From: Phalacrocorax aristotelis | Taxonomy: Eukaryota > Chordata > Aves > Suliformes > Phalacrocoracidae | Length of the DNA: 64,000 nucleotides | Assembly: GCF_949628215.1 (NCBI RefSeq) | Contig: NW_027441109.1 | Location: 868,001-932,000, forward strand | Direction: 5' to 3' | In this document: positions 47,101-60,880 of the stretch, piece after piece | How the letters are laid out: each line of letters begins with the position of its first letter | Position numbering within the stretch: the stretch's first letter is position 1 | Notes under the pieces: generated by a model | Databases searched by the model: none | Told to the model about the DNA's origin: nothing | Seen by the model: only the letters and a program-made list of their open reading frames with translations | Position numbers and translations under genes: made by a program

Positions 47101-50100
47101 GTTCACTACCACTTCTTTCCCAGTGCCTCCCAATACATCCCAGTTCCGTCCCATTACATCCCAGTACATCCCAGTTCCCTCCCAGTACGTCCCAGTTCCC
47201 TCCCAGTACATCCCAGGTCCCTCCCAGTACTGGGAGGGAACTGGGATGTACTGGGAGGCACTACAATGTGCGGGGATGCCCTGGGATGTACTGTGGAGGA
47301 ACTAGGATGTACAGGCTTGTACTGGGTTGTACCGGGTGGAACTGGCAGGGATTTGGGATGTACCAGGATCTACTGGGATGTACTGGGATGTACTGGGAGG
47401 TAACTGTTGTGTACTGGGAGTGAACTGGGAGAGAACTGGGATGTACTGGGAGGGAACTGGGAGTGAACTGGGAGGGAACTGTGAAGTACTGGGATGTACT
47501 TAGAGGGAACTGGGATGTACTGGGTGGAAAGTGTTGGGAATTGGGATGTACTGGGAGGGAACTGGGATGTACTGGGAGGGAACTGGGATGTACTGGGACA
47601 TACTGGCGGGGAACTGGGATGTACTGGGAGGGGATTGGGACGGACTGGGAGGGAACTGGGATGTACTGGGGTGCACTGGTAGGGAACTGGGATGTACTGG
47701 GAGGAAACTGGAATGTCCCAGTTGACACCCACTTCCCTCCCAGTTTCCTCCCAGTATATCCCAGTTTCCTCCCAGTATATCCCAGTTTCCTCCCAGTACA
47801 TCCCAGTAAATCCCAGTTTGCTCCCAGTACATCGCAGTACATTCCAGTTCTGTTCCTGTACATCCCAATACATCCCCGTTCCATGCCAGTACATCCCAGT
47901 TTCCTACCAGTTCATCCCCGTACATCCCAATTCCCTCCCGGTTCACTACCACTTCTTTCCCAGTGCCTCCCAATACATCCCAGTTCCGTCCCATTACATC
48001 CCAGTACATCCCAGTTCCCTCCCAGTACGTCCCAGTTCCCTCCCAGTACATCCCAGGTCCCTCCCAGTACTGGGAGGGAACTGGGATGTACTGGGAGGCA
48101 CTACAATGTGCGGGGATGCCCTGGGATGTACTGTGGAGGAACTAGGATGTACAGGCTTGTACTGGGTTGTACCGGGTGGAACTGGCAGGGATTTGAAATG
48201 TCCTAGGATCTACTAGGATGTACTGGGAGGTAACTGTTATGTACTGGGAGTGAACTGGGAGGGAACTGGGATGTACTGGGAGGGAACTGGGATGTACTGG
48301 GAGGGAACTGGGATGTACTGGTATGTACTGGGAGGGAAGTGTTATGTACTGAGGGGAACTGGGACGTACTGGGATGTACTGGGAGGGAACTGTGAAGTAC
48401 TGGGATGTACTGGGAGTGAACTGGGAGGGAACTGGTATGTAGTAGGATGTACTGGGTGGGAACTGGGATGTACCAGGATGTACCAGGATGTACTGGGAGG
48501 GAACTGGTATGTACTGGGAGGGAACTGGGATGTACTGGGATGTAGTGGGAGGGAACTGGGAGGGAACTGGGATGTACTGGGAGGGAACTGGTATGTACTG
48601 GGAGGGAACTGGGATGTACTGGGACATACTGGCAGGGAACTGGGATGTACTGGGAGGGGATTGGGACGGACTGGGAGGGAACTGGGATGTACTGGGCTGC
48701 ACTGGTAGGGAACTGGGATGTACTGGGAGGAAACTGGAATGTCCCAGTTGACACCCACTTCCCTCCCAATGCCTCCCAGTATATCCCAGTTTCCTCCCAG
48801 TATATCCCAGTTTCCTCCCAGTACATCCCAGTAAATCCCAGCTCGCTGCCAGTACATGCCAATACATCGCTGTACATTCCAGTTCTGTTCCTGTACATCC
48901 CAATACATCCCCGTTCCATGCCAGTACATCCCAGTTCCCTACCAGTTCATCCCCGTACATCCCAATTCCCTCCCGGTTCACTACCACTTCTTTCCCAGTG
49001 CCTCCCAATACATCCCAGTTCCGTCCCATTACATCCCAGTACATCCCAGGTCCCTCCCAGTACGTCCCAGTTCCCTCCCAGTACATCCCAGGTCCCTCCC
49101 AGTACTGGGAGGGAACTGGGATGTACTGGGAGGCACTACAATGTGCGGGGATGCCCTGGGATGTACTGTGGAGGAACTAGGATGTACAGGCTTGTACTGG
49201 GTTGTACCGGGTGGAACTGGCAGGGATTTGGGATGTACCAGGATCTACTGGGATGTACTGGGAGGTAACTGTTATGTACTGGGAAGGAACAGGGAGGTAA
49301 CTGGGATGTACTGGTAGGGAACTGGGATATACTGGGAGGGAACTGGGACGTACTGTGAGGACACTGGGATGTACTGGTATGTACTGGGAGGGAAGGGTTA
49401 TGTACTGAGGGGAACTGGGACGTACTGGGATGTACTGGGAGGGAACTGTGAAGTACTGGGATGTACTGGGAGTGAACTGGGAGGGAACTGGTATGTAGTA
49501 GGATGTACTGGGTGCGAACTGGGATGTACCGGGAGGGAACTGGGATGTACTGGGAGGGAACTGGGATGTACTGGGATGTAGTGGGAGGGAACTGGGAGGG
49601 AACTGGGATGTACTGGGAGCGAACTGGTATGTACTGGGAGGGAACTGGGATGTACTGGGACATACTGGCAGGGAACTGGGATGTACTGGGAGGGGATTGG
49701 GACGGACTGGGAGGGAACTGGGATGTACTGGGCTGCACTGGTAGGGAACTGGGATGTACTGGGAGGAAACTGGAATGTCCCAGTTGACACCCACTTCCCT
49801 CCCAGTTTCCTCCCAGTATATCCCAGTTTCCTCCCAGTATATCCCAGTTTCCTCCCAGTACATCCCAGTAAATCCCAGCTCGCTGCCAGTACATGCCAAT
49901 ACATCGCTGTACATTCCAGTTCTGTTCCTGTACATCCCAATACATCCCCGTTCCATGCCAGTACATCCCAGTTTCCTACCAGTTCATCCCAGTACATCCC
50001 AATTCCCTCCCGGTTCACTACCACTTCTTTCCCAGTGCCTCCCAATACATCCCAGTTCCGTCCCATTACATCCCAGTACATCCCAGGTCCCTCCCAGTAC

Positions 50101-52610
50101 ATCCCAGTTCCCTTCCAGTACATCCCAGGTCCCTCCCAGTACTGGGAGGGACCTGGGATGTACTGGGAGGCACTACAATGTGCGGGGATGCCCTGGGATG
50201 TACTGTGGAGGAACTAGGATGTACAGGCTTGTACTCGGTTGTACCGGGTGGAACTGGCAGGGATTTGGGATGTACCAGGATCTACTGGGATGTACTGGGA
50301 TGTACTGGGAGGTAACTGTTGTGTACTGGGAGTGAACTGGGAGAGAACTGGGATGTACTGGGAGGGAACTGGGATGTACTGTGAGGACACTGGGATGTAC
50401 TGTTATGTACTGGGAGGGAAGTGTTATGTACTGAGGGGAACTGGGACGTACTGGGACGTTCTGGGAGGGAACTATGAAGTATTGGGATGTACTTAGAGGG
50501 AACTGGGATGTACTGGGAGGGAACTGGGAGTGAACTGGGAGGGAACTGTGAAGTACTGGGATGTACTTAGAGGGAACTGGGATGTACTGGGAGGGAACTG
50601 GGATGTACTGGGTGGAAAGTGTTGGGAATTGGGATTTACTGGGAGGGAACTGGGATGGACTGGGAGGGAACTGGGATGTAGTGGGACATACTGGGAGGGA
50701 ACTGGGATGTACTGGGGTGTACTGGGAGGGAACTGTTATGTACCGAGGGGGAACTGGGATGTACTGGGAGTGAACTGTGAAGTACTGGGATGTACTTAGA
50801 GGGAAGTGGGAGGGAACTTGGATGTAGTGGGAGTGAACTGGGATTTACTTGGAGGAAAGTGGCATGTACTGGGATGTACTGGAATGGAACTGGGAGTGAA
50901 CTGTGTGTGAACTGTGAGGGAACTGGGATGTACTGTGAGGGAACTGGGATGTACTGGGATGTACTGGGACGGACTGGGAGGGAACTGGGATGTACTGTGA
51001 GGGAACTGGGATGTACTGGGATGTACTGGGATGCACTGGTAGGGAACTGGGATGTACTGGGAGGAAACTGGAATGTCCCAGTTGACACCCACTTCCCTCC
51101 CAGTGCCTCCCAGTATATCCCAGTTTCCTCCCAGTACATCCCAGTAAATCCCAGCTCGCTGCCAGTACATCCCAGTACATCGCAGTACATTCCAGTTCCG
51201 TTCCTGTACATCCCAATACATCCCCGTTCCATGCCAGTACATCCCAGTTCCCAACCAGTTCATCCCCGTACATTCCAGTTCCCTCCCGGTTCACTACCAC
51301 TTCTTTCCCAGTTCCGTCCCATTACATCCCAGTTCCGTCCCATTACATCCCAGTACATCCCAGGTCCCTCCCAGTACATCCCAGTTCCCTTCCAGTACAT
51401 CCCAGGTCCCTCCCAGTACTGGGAGGGAACTGGGATGTACTGGGAGGCACTACAATGTGCGGGGATGCCCTGGGATGTACTGTGGAGGAACTAGGATGTA
51501 CAGGCTTGTACTGGGTTGTACCGGGTGGAACTGGCAGGGATTTGGGATGTACCAGGATCTACTGGGATGTACTGGGAGGTAACTGTTATGTACTGGGAAG
51601 GAACAGGGAGGGAACTGGGATGTACTGGTAGGGAACTGGGATGTACTGTGAGGGAACTGGGACGTACTGTGAGGACACTGGGATGTACTGGTATGTACTG
51701 GGAGGGAAGTGTTATGTACTGAGGGGAACTGGGACGTACTGGGATGTACTGGGAGGGAACTGTGAAGTACTGGGATGTACTGGGAGTGAACTGGGAGGGA
51801 ACTGGTATGTAGTAGGATGTACTGGGAGGGAACTGGTATGTACTGGGAGGGAACTGGGATGTACTGGGATGTAGTGGGAGGGAACTGGGAGGGAACTGGG
51901 ATGTACTGGGAGGGAACTGGTATGTACTGGGAGGGAACTGGGATGTACTGTGACATACTGGCAGGGAACTGGGATGTACTGGGAGGGGATTGGGACGGAC
52001 TGGGAGGGAACTGGGATGTACTGGGCTGCACTGGTAGGGAACTGGGATGTACTGGGAGGAAACTGGAATGTCCCAGTTGACACCCACTTCCCTCCCAGTT
52101 TCCTCCCAGTATATCCCAGTTTCCTCCCAGTATATCCCAGTTTCCTCCCAGTACATCCCAGTAAATCCCAGTTTGCTCCCAGTACATCGCAGTACATTCC
52201 AGTTCTGTTCCTGTACATCCCAATACATCCCCGTTCCATGCCAGTACATCCCAGTTTCCTACCAGTTCATCCCCGTACATCCCAATTCCCTCCCGGTTCA
52301 CTACCACTTCTTTCCCAGTGCCTCCCAATACATCCCAGTTCCGTCCCATTACATCCCAGTACATCCCAGTTCCCTCCCAGTACGTCCCAGTTCCCTCCCA
52401 GTACATCCCAGGTCCCTCCCAGTACTGGGAGGGAACTGGGATGTACTGGGAGGCACTACAATGTGCGGGGATGCCCTGGGATGTACTGTGGAGGAACTAG
52501 GATGTACAGGCTTGTACTGGGTTGTACCGGGTGGAACTGGCAGGGATTTGAAATGTCCTAGGATCTACTAGGATGTACTGGGAGGTAACTGTTATGTACT
52601 GGGAGTGAAC

Positions 52611-55600
52611 TGGGAGGGAACTGGGATGTACTGGTAGGGAACTGGGATGTACTGTGAGGGAACTGGGACGTACTGTGAGGACACTGGGATGTACTGTTAT
52701 GTACTGGGAGGGAAGTGTTATGTACTGAGGGGAACTGGTGTGTACTGGGATGTACTGGGATGGAACTGTGAAGTACTGGGATGTACTGGGAGTGAACTGG
52801 GAGGGAACTGGTATGTAGTAGGATGTACTGGTTGGGAACTGGGATGTACCAGGATGTACTGGGATGTACTGGGAGGGAACTGGTATGTACTGGGAGGGAA
52901 CTGGGATGTAGTGGGAGGGAACTGGGAGGGAACTGGGATGTACTGGGAGGGAACTGGTATGTACTGGGAGGGAACTGGGATGTACTGGGACATACTGGCG
53001 GGGAACTGGGATGTACTGGGAGGGGATTGGGATGTACTGGGAGGGAACTTGGATGTATTGGGAGGGAAGTGTTATGTACCAAGGGGGAACTGGGACGTAC
53101 TGGGATGTAGTGGGAGTGAACTGTGAAGTACTGGGATGTACTGTGAGGGAACTGGGATGTACTGGGAGGGAACTTTAAAGTACTGGGATGTACTTAGAGG
53201 AAACTGGGAGGCAACTGGCATGTACTGGGATGTACTGGAATGGAACTGGGAGTGAACTGTGTGTGAATTGGGAGGGAACTGGGATGTACTGTGAGGGAAC
53301 TGGGATGTACTGGGATGTACTGGGAGGGACTGGGAGGGATCTGGGATGTACTGGGCTGCACTGGTAGGGAACTGGGATGTACTGGGAGGAAACTGGAATG
53401 TCCCAGTTGACACCCACTTCCCTCCCAGGTTCCTCCCAGTATATCCCAGTTTCCTCCCAGTATATCCCAGTTTCCTCCCAGTACATCCCAGTAAATCCCA
53501 GTTCGCTCCCAGTACATCCCAATACATCGCCGTACATTCCAGTTCCGTTCCTGTCCATCCCAATACATCCCCGTTCCATGCCAGTACATCCCAGTTTCCT
53601 ACCAGTTCATCCCCGTACATCCCAATTCCCTCCCGGTTCACTACCACTTCTTTCCCAGTGCCTCCCAATACATCCCAGTTCCGTCCCATTACATCCCAGT
53701 ACATCCCAGGTCCCTCCCAGTACATCCCAGGTCCCTCCCAGTACATCCCAGTTCCCTCCCAGTACTGGGAGGGAACTGAGATGTACTGGGAGGCACTACA
53801 ATGTGCGGGGATGCCCTGGGATGTACTGTGGAGGAACTAGGATGTACAGGCTTGTACTGGGTTGTACCGGGTGGAACTGGCAGGGATTTGAAATGTCCTA
53901 GTATCTACTAGGATCTACTGGGATGTACTGGGAGGTAACTGTTATGTACTGAGAAGGAACAGGGAGGAAACTGGGATGTACTGGGAGGAAACTGGGATGT
54001 ACTGTGAGGGAACTGGGACGTACTGTGAGGACACTGGGATGTACTGTTATGTACTGGGAGGGAAGTGTTATGTACTGAGGGGAACTGGGACGTACTGGGA
54101 TGTACTGGGAGGGAACTGTGAAGTACTGGGATGTACTGGGAGTGAACTGGGAGGGAACTGGTATGTAGTAGGATGTACTGGGTGGGAACTGGTATGTACC
54201 AGGATGTACTGGGAGGGAACTGGTATGTACTGGGAAGGAACTGGGATGTACTGGGACATACTGGCAGGGAACTGGGATGTACTGGGAGGGGATTGGGACG
54301 GACTGGGAGGGAACTGGGATGTACTGGGAGGGATCTGGGATGTACTGGGCTGCACTGGTAGGGAACTGGGATGTACTGGGAGGAAACTGGAATGTCCCAG
54401 TTGACACCCACTTCCCTCCCAGTGCCTCCCAGTATATCCCAGTTTCCTCCCAGTACATCCCAGTAAATCCCAGTTTGCTCCCAGTACATCCCAGTACATC
54501 GCAGTACATTCCAGTTCCGTTCCTGTACATCCCAATACATCCTCATTCCATGCCAGTACATCCCAGTTCCCTACCAGTTCATCCCCGTACATCCCAATTC
54601 CCTCCCGGTTCACTACCACTTCTTTCCCAGTTCCGTCCCATTACATCCCAGTTCCGTCCCATTACATCCCAGTACATCCCAGGTCCCTCCCAGTACATCC
54701 CAGGTCCCTCCCAGTACATCCCAGGTCCCTTCCAGTACATCCCAGGTCCCTCCCAGTACTGGGAGGGAACTGGGATGTACTGGGAGGCACTACAATGTGC
54801 GGGGATGCCCTGGGATGTACTGTGGAGGAACTAGGATGTACAGGCTTGTACTGTGTTGTACCGGGTGGAACTGGCAGGGATTTGGGATGTACCAGGATCT
54901 ACTGGGATGTACTGGGAGGTAACTGTTATGTACTGGGAAGGAACAGGGAGGGAACTGGGATGTACTGGTAGGGAACTGGGATGTACTGTGAGGGAACTGG
55001 GACGTACTGTGAGGACACTGGGATGTACTGGTATGTACTGGGAGGGAAGTGTTATGTACTGAGGGGAACTGGGACGTACTGGGATGTACTGGGAGGGAAC
55101 TGTGAAGTACTGGGATGTACTGGGAGTGAACTGGGAGGGAACTGGTATGTAGTAGGATGTACTGGGTGCGAACTGGGATGTACCGGGAGGGAACTGGGAT
55201 GTACTGGGAGGGAACTGGGATGTACTGGGATGTAGTGGGAGGGAACTGGGAGGAAACTGGGATGTACTGGGAGGGAACTGGTATGTACTGGGAGGGAACT
55301 GGGATGTACTGTGACATACTGGGAGGGAACTGGGATGTACTGGGAGGGGATTGGGACGGACTGGGAGGGAACTGGGATGTACTGGGCTGCACTGGTAGGG
55401 AACTGGGATGTACTGGGAGGAAACTGGAATGTCCCAGTTGACACCCACTTCCCTCCCAATGCCTCCCAGTATATCCCAGTTTCCTCCCAGTATATCCCAG
55501 TTCCTCCCAGTACATCCCAGTAAATCCCAGCTCGCTGCCAGTACATCCCAGTACATCGCTGTACATTCCAGTTCTGTTCCTGTACATCCCAATACATCCC

Positions 55601-57979
55601 CGTTCCATGCCAGTACATCCCAGTTTCCTACCAGTTCATCCCCGTACATCCCAGTTCCCTCCCGGTTCACTACCACTTCTTTCCCAGTGCCTCCCAATAC
55701 ATCCCAGTTCCCTCCCAGTACATCCCAGGTCCCTCCCAGTACATCCCAGTTCCCTCCCAGTACTGGGAGGGAACTGGGATGTACTGGGAGGCACTACAAT
55801 GTGCGGGGATGCCCTGGGATGTACCATGGAGGAACTAGGATGTACAGGCTTGTACTGGGTTGTACCGGGTGGAACTGGCAGGGATTTGAAATGTCCTAGG
55901 ATCTACTAGGATGTACTGGGATGTACTGGGAGGTAACTGTTGTGTACTGGGAGTGAACTGGGAGAGAACTGGGATGTACTGGGAGGGAACTGGGATGTAC
56001 TGTGAGGACACTGGGATGTACTGGTATGTACTGGGAGGGAAGTGTTATGTACTGAGGGGAACTGGGACGTACTGGGACGTGCTGGGAGGGAACTATGAAG
56101 TATTGGGATGTACTTAGAGGGAACTGGGATGTACTGGGAGGGAACTGGGAGGGAACTGGGGGGGAACTGTGAAGTACTGGGATGTACTGGGAGGGAACTG
56201 GTATGTACTGGGAGGGAACTGGGATGTACTGGGTGGAAAGTGTTGGGAATTGGGATTTACTGGGAGGGAACTGGGATGGACTGGGAGGGAACTGGGATGT
56301 AGTGGGACATACTGGGAGGGAACTGGGATGTACTGGGGTGTACTGGGAGGGAACTGTTATGTACCGAGGGGGAACTGGGATGTACTGGGAGTGAACTGTG
56401 AAGTACTGGGATGTACTTAGAGGGAAGTGGGAGGGAACTTGGATGTAGTGGGAGGGAGCTGGGGTTTACTTGGAGGAAAGTGGCATGTACTGGGATGTAC
56501 TGGAATGGAACTGGGAGTGAACTGTGTGTGAACTGTGAGGGAACTGGGATGTACTGTGAGGGAACTGGGATGTACTGGGATGTACTGGGACGGACTGGGA
56601 GGGAACTGGGATGTACTGGGAGGGATCTGGGATGTACTGGGCTGCACTGGTAGGGAACTGGGATGTACTGGGAGGAAACTGGAATGTCCCAGTTGACACC
56701 CACTTCCCTCCCAGTGCCTCCCAGTATATCCCAGTTTCCTCCCAGTACATCCCAGTAAATCCCAGCTCGCTGCCAGTACATCCCAGTACATCGCAGTACA
56801 TTCCAGTTCCGTTCCTGTACATCCCAATACATCCCCGTTCCATGCCAGTACATCCCAGTTCCCTACCAGTTCATCCCCATACATCCCAATTCCCTCCCAG
56901 TTCACTACCACTTCTTTCCCAGTTCCGTCCCATTACATCCCAGTTCCGTCCCATTACATCCCAGCACATCCCAGTTCCCTCCCAGTACATCCCAGGTCCC
57001 TCCCAGTACATCCCAGGTCCCTCCCAGTACTGGGAGGGAACTGGGATGTACTGGGAGGCACTACAATGTGCGGGGATGCCCTGGGATGTACTGTGGAGGA
57101 ACTAGGATGTACAGGCTTGTACTGGGTTGTACCGGGTGGAACTGGCATGGATTTGAAATGTCCTAGGATGTACTGGGATGTACTGGGAGGTAACTGTTAT
57201 GTACTGGGAAGGAACAGGGAGGGAACTGGGATGTACTGGTAGGGAACTGGGATGTACTGTGAGGGAACTGGGACGTACCGTGAGGACACTGGGATGTACT
57301 GGTATGTACTGGGAGGGAAGTGTTATGTACTGAGGGGAACTGGGACGTACTGGGATGTACTGGGAGGGAACTGTGAAGTACTGGGATGTACTGGGAGTGA
57401 ACTGGGAGGGAACTGGTATGTAGTAGGATGTACTGGGTGGGAACTGGGATGTACCAGGATGTACTGGGATGTACTGGGAGGGAACTGGTATGTACTGGGA
57501 GGGAACTGGGATGTACTGGGATGTAGTGGGAGGGAACTGGGAGGGAACTGGGATGTACTGGGAGGGAACTGGTATGTACTGGGAGGGAACTGGGATGTAC
57601 TGGGACATACTGGCAGGGAACTGGGATGTACTGGAAGGGGATTGGGACGGACTGGGAGGGAACTGGGATGTACTGGGCTGCACTGGTAGGGAACTGGGAT
57701 GTACTGGGAGGAAACTGGAATGTCCCAGTTGACACCCACTTCCCTCCCAATGCCTCCCAGTATATCCCAGTTTCCTCCCAGTATATCCCAGTTTCCTCCC
57801 AGTACATCCCAGTAAATCCCAGCTCGCTGCCAGTACATGCCAATACATCGCTGTACATTCCAGTTCTGTTCCTGTACATCCCAATACATCCCCGTTCCAT
57901 GCCAGTACATCCCAGTTCCCTACCAGTTCATCCCCGTACATCCCAATTCCCTCCCGGTTCACTACCACTTCTTTCCCAG
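52611..57979 (+). repeat. Near-identical segmental duplication, copy 2
   Basis: Second copy of 36490-41848. Similarity ends where the C-rich arms diverge (41848 has CCCAGTGCCTCCC, 57979 has CCCAGTTCCGTCC). Confidence 0.85.
55732..55791. repeat. Perfect 60-bp palindrome
   Basis: Copy of the palindrome at 39601-39660, shifted by 16,131 bp as part of the larger duplication. Confidence 0.93.
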
Positions 57980-59341
57980 TTCCGTCCCATTACATCCCAG
58001 TTCCGTCCCATTACATCCCAGCACATCCCAGTTCCCTCCCAGTACATCCCAGTTCCCTTCCAGTACATCCCAGGTCCCTCCCAGTACTGGGAGGGAACTG
58101 GGATGTACTGGGAGGCACTACAATGTGCGGGGATGCCCTGGTATGTACTGTGGAGGAACTAGGATGTACAGGCTTGTACTGGGTTGTACCGGGTGGAACT
58201 GGCAGGGATTTGGGATGTACCAGGATCTACTGGGATGTACTGGGAGGTAACTGTTATGTACTGGGAAGGAACAGGGAGGGAACTGGGATGTACTGGTAGG
58301 GAACTGGGATGTACTGGGAGGGAACTGGGACGTACTGTGAGGACACTGGGATGTACTGTTATGTACTGGGAGGGAAGTGTTATGTACTGAGGGGAACTGG
58401 GACGTACTGGGATGTACTGGGATGGAACTGTGAAGTACTGGGATGTACTGGGAGTGAACTGGGAGGGAACTGGTATGTAGTAGGATGTACTGGGTGGGAA
58501 CTGGGATGTACCGGGAGGGAACTGGGATGTACTGGGAGGGAACTGGTATGTACTGGGAGGGAACTGGGATGTACTGGGATGTAGTGGGAGGGAACTGGGA
58601 GGGAACTGGGATGTACTGGGAGCGAACTGGTATGTACTGGGAGGGAACTGGGATGTACTGGGACATACTGGCAGGGAACTGGGATGTACTGGGAGGGGAT
58701 TGGTACGGACTGGGAGGGAACTGGGATGTACTGGGCTGCACTGGTAGGGAACTGGGATGTACTGGGAGGAAACTGGAATGTCCCAGTTGACACCCACTTC
58801 CCTCCCAGTTTCCTCCCAGTATATCCCAGTTTCCTCCCAGTATATCCCAGTTTCCTCCCAGTATATCCCAGTTCCTCCCAGTACATCCCAGTAAATCCCA
58901 GTTTGCTCCCAGTACATCGCAGTACATTCCAGTTCTGTTCCTGTACATCCCAATACATCCCCGTTCCATGCCAGTACATCCCAGTTTCCTACCAGTTCAT
59001 CCCCGTACATCCCAATTCCCTCCCGGTTCACTACCACTTCTTTCCCAGTGCCTCCCAATACATCCCAGTTCCGTCCCATTACATCCCAGTACATCCCAGG
59101 TCCCTCCCAGTACATCCCAGGTCCCTCCCAGTACTGGGAGGGAACTGGGATGTACTGGGAGGCACTACAATGTGCGGGGATGCCCTGGGATGTACTGTGG
59201 AGGAACTAGGATGTACAGGCTTGTACTGGGTTGTACCGGGTGGAACTGGCAGGGATTTGGGATGTACCAGGATCTACTGGGATGTACTGGGATGTACTGG
59301 GAGGTAACTGTTATGTACTGGGAAGGAACTGGGAGGGAACT

Positions 59342-60880
59342 GGGATGTACTGGGATGGAACTGGGATGTACTGGGAGTGAACTGGTATGTAGTAGGATGT
59401 ACTGGGTGGGAACTGGGATGTACCAGGATGTACTGGGATGTACTGGGAGGGAACTGGTATGTACTGGGAGGGAACTGGGATGTAGTGGGAGGGAACTGGG
59501 AGGGAACTGGGATTTACTGGGAGGGAACTGGGATGTACTGGGACATACTGGGAGGGAACTGGGATGTACTGGGAGGGGATTGGGACGGACTGGGAGGGAA
59601 CTGGGATGTACTGGGAGGGAACTGGGACGTACTGTGAGGACACTGGGATGTACTGGTATGTACTGGGAGGGAAGTGTTATGTACTGAGGGGAACTGGGAC
59701 GTACTGGGATGTGCTGGGAGGGAACTGTGAAGTACTGGGGTGTACTTAGCAGGAACTGGGAGGGAACTGGGATGTAGTGTGATGTACTGGGAGGGAACTG
59801 GCATGTACTGGGATGTACTGGAATGGAACTGGGAGTGAACTGTGTGTGAACTGTGAGGGAACTGGGATGTACTGGGAGGGAACTGGCATGTACTGGGATG
59901 TACTGGAATGGAACTGGTAGTGAACTGTGTGTGTACTGTGAGGGAACTGAGATGTACTGGAGGGACCTGGGATGTACTGGGATATACTGGAGGGAACTGG
60001 AATGGACTAAGAGGGAACTGGGACGTACTGGGAGGGAACTAGGACGCACTGGTAGGGAACTGGGACGGAACTGGGATGTACTGGGACGTACTGGGAGGGA
60101 ACTGGGACGTACTGGGAGGTAACTGTTGTGTACTGGGAGTGAACTGGGAGGGAACTGGTATGTAGTAGGATGTACTGGGAGGGAACTGGGATGTACTGGG
60201 ACGGAGTGGGAGGGAACTGGGATGTACTGGGATGGAACTTTGAAGTACTGGGATGTACTTAGAGGAAACTTGGAGGCAACTGGCATGTACTGGGATGTAC
60301 TGGAATGGAACTGGGAGTGAACTGTGTGTGAACTGTGAGGGAACTGGGATGTACTGGGAGGGAACTGGGACGGACTGGGAGGGAACTGGGACGGACTGGG
60401 AGGGAAATGGGATGTACTGGGCTGCACTGGTAGGGAACTGGGATGTACTGGGAGGAAACTGGAATGTCCCAGTTGACACCCACTTCCCTCCCAGTGCCTC
60501 CCAGTATATTCCAGTTTCCACCCAGTATATCCCAGTTTCCTCCCAGTACATCCCAGTAAATTCCTATTTGCTCCCAGTACATCCCAGTACATCGCAGTAC
60601 ATTCCAGTTCCGTTCCTGTACATCCCAATACATCCCCGTTCCATGCCAGTACATCCCAGTTCCCTACCAGTTCATCCCCATACATCCCAATTCCCTCCCG
60701 GTTCACTACCACTTCTTTCCCAGTTCCGTCCCATTACATCCCAGTTCCGTCCCATTACATCCCAGTACATCCCAGTTCCCTCCCAGTACATCCCAGGTCC
60801 CTCCCAGTACTGGGAGGGACCTGGGATGTACTGGGAGGCACTACAATGTGCGGGGATGCACAGGGATGTACCGTGGAGGA
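59342..60880 (+). repeat. Distal end of block 2, matching the end of block 1
   Basis: Closely matches about 1865-3403 at an offset of 57,477 bp (junction 2998/60475), including rare variants such as GGAATGGACTAAGAGGG and GGGACGGAGTGGG. Confidence 0.85.
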
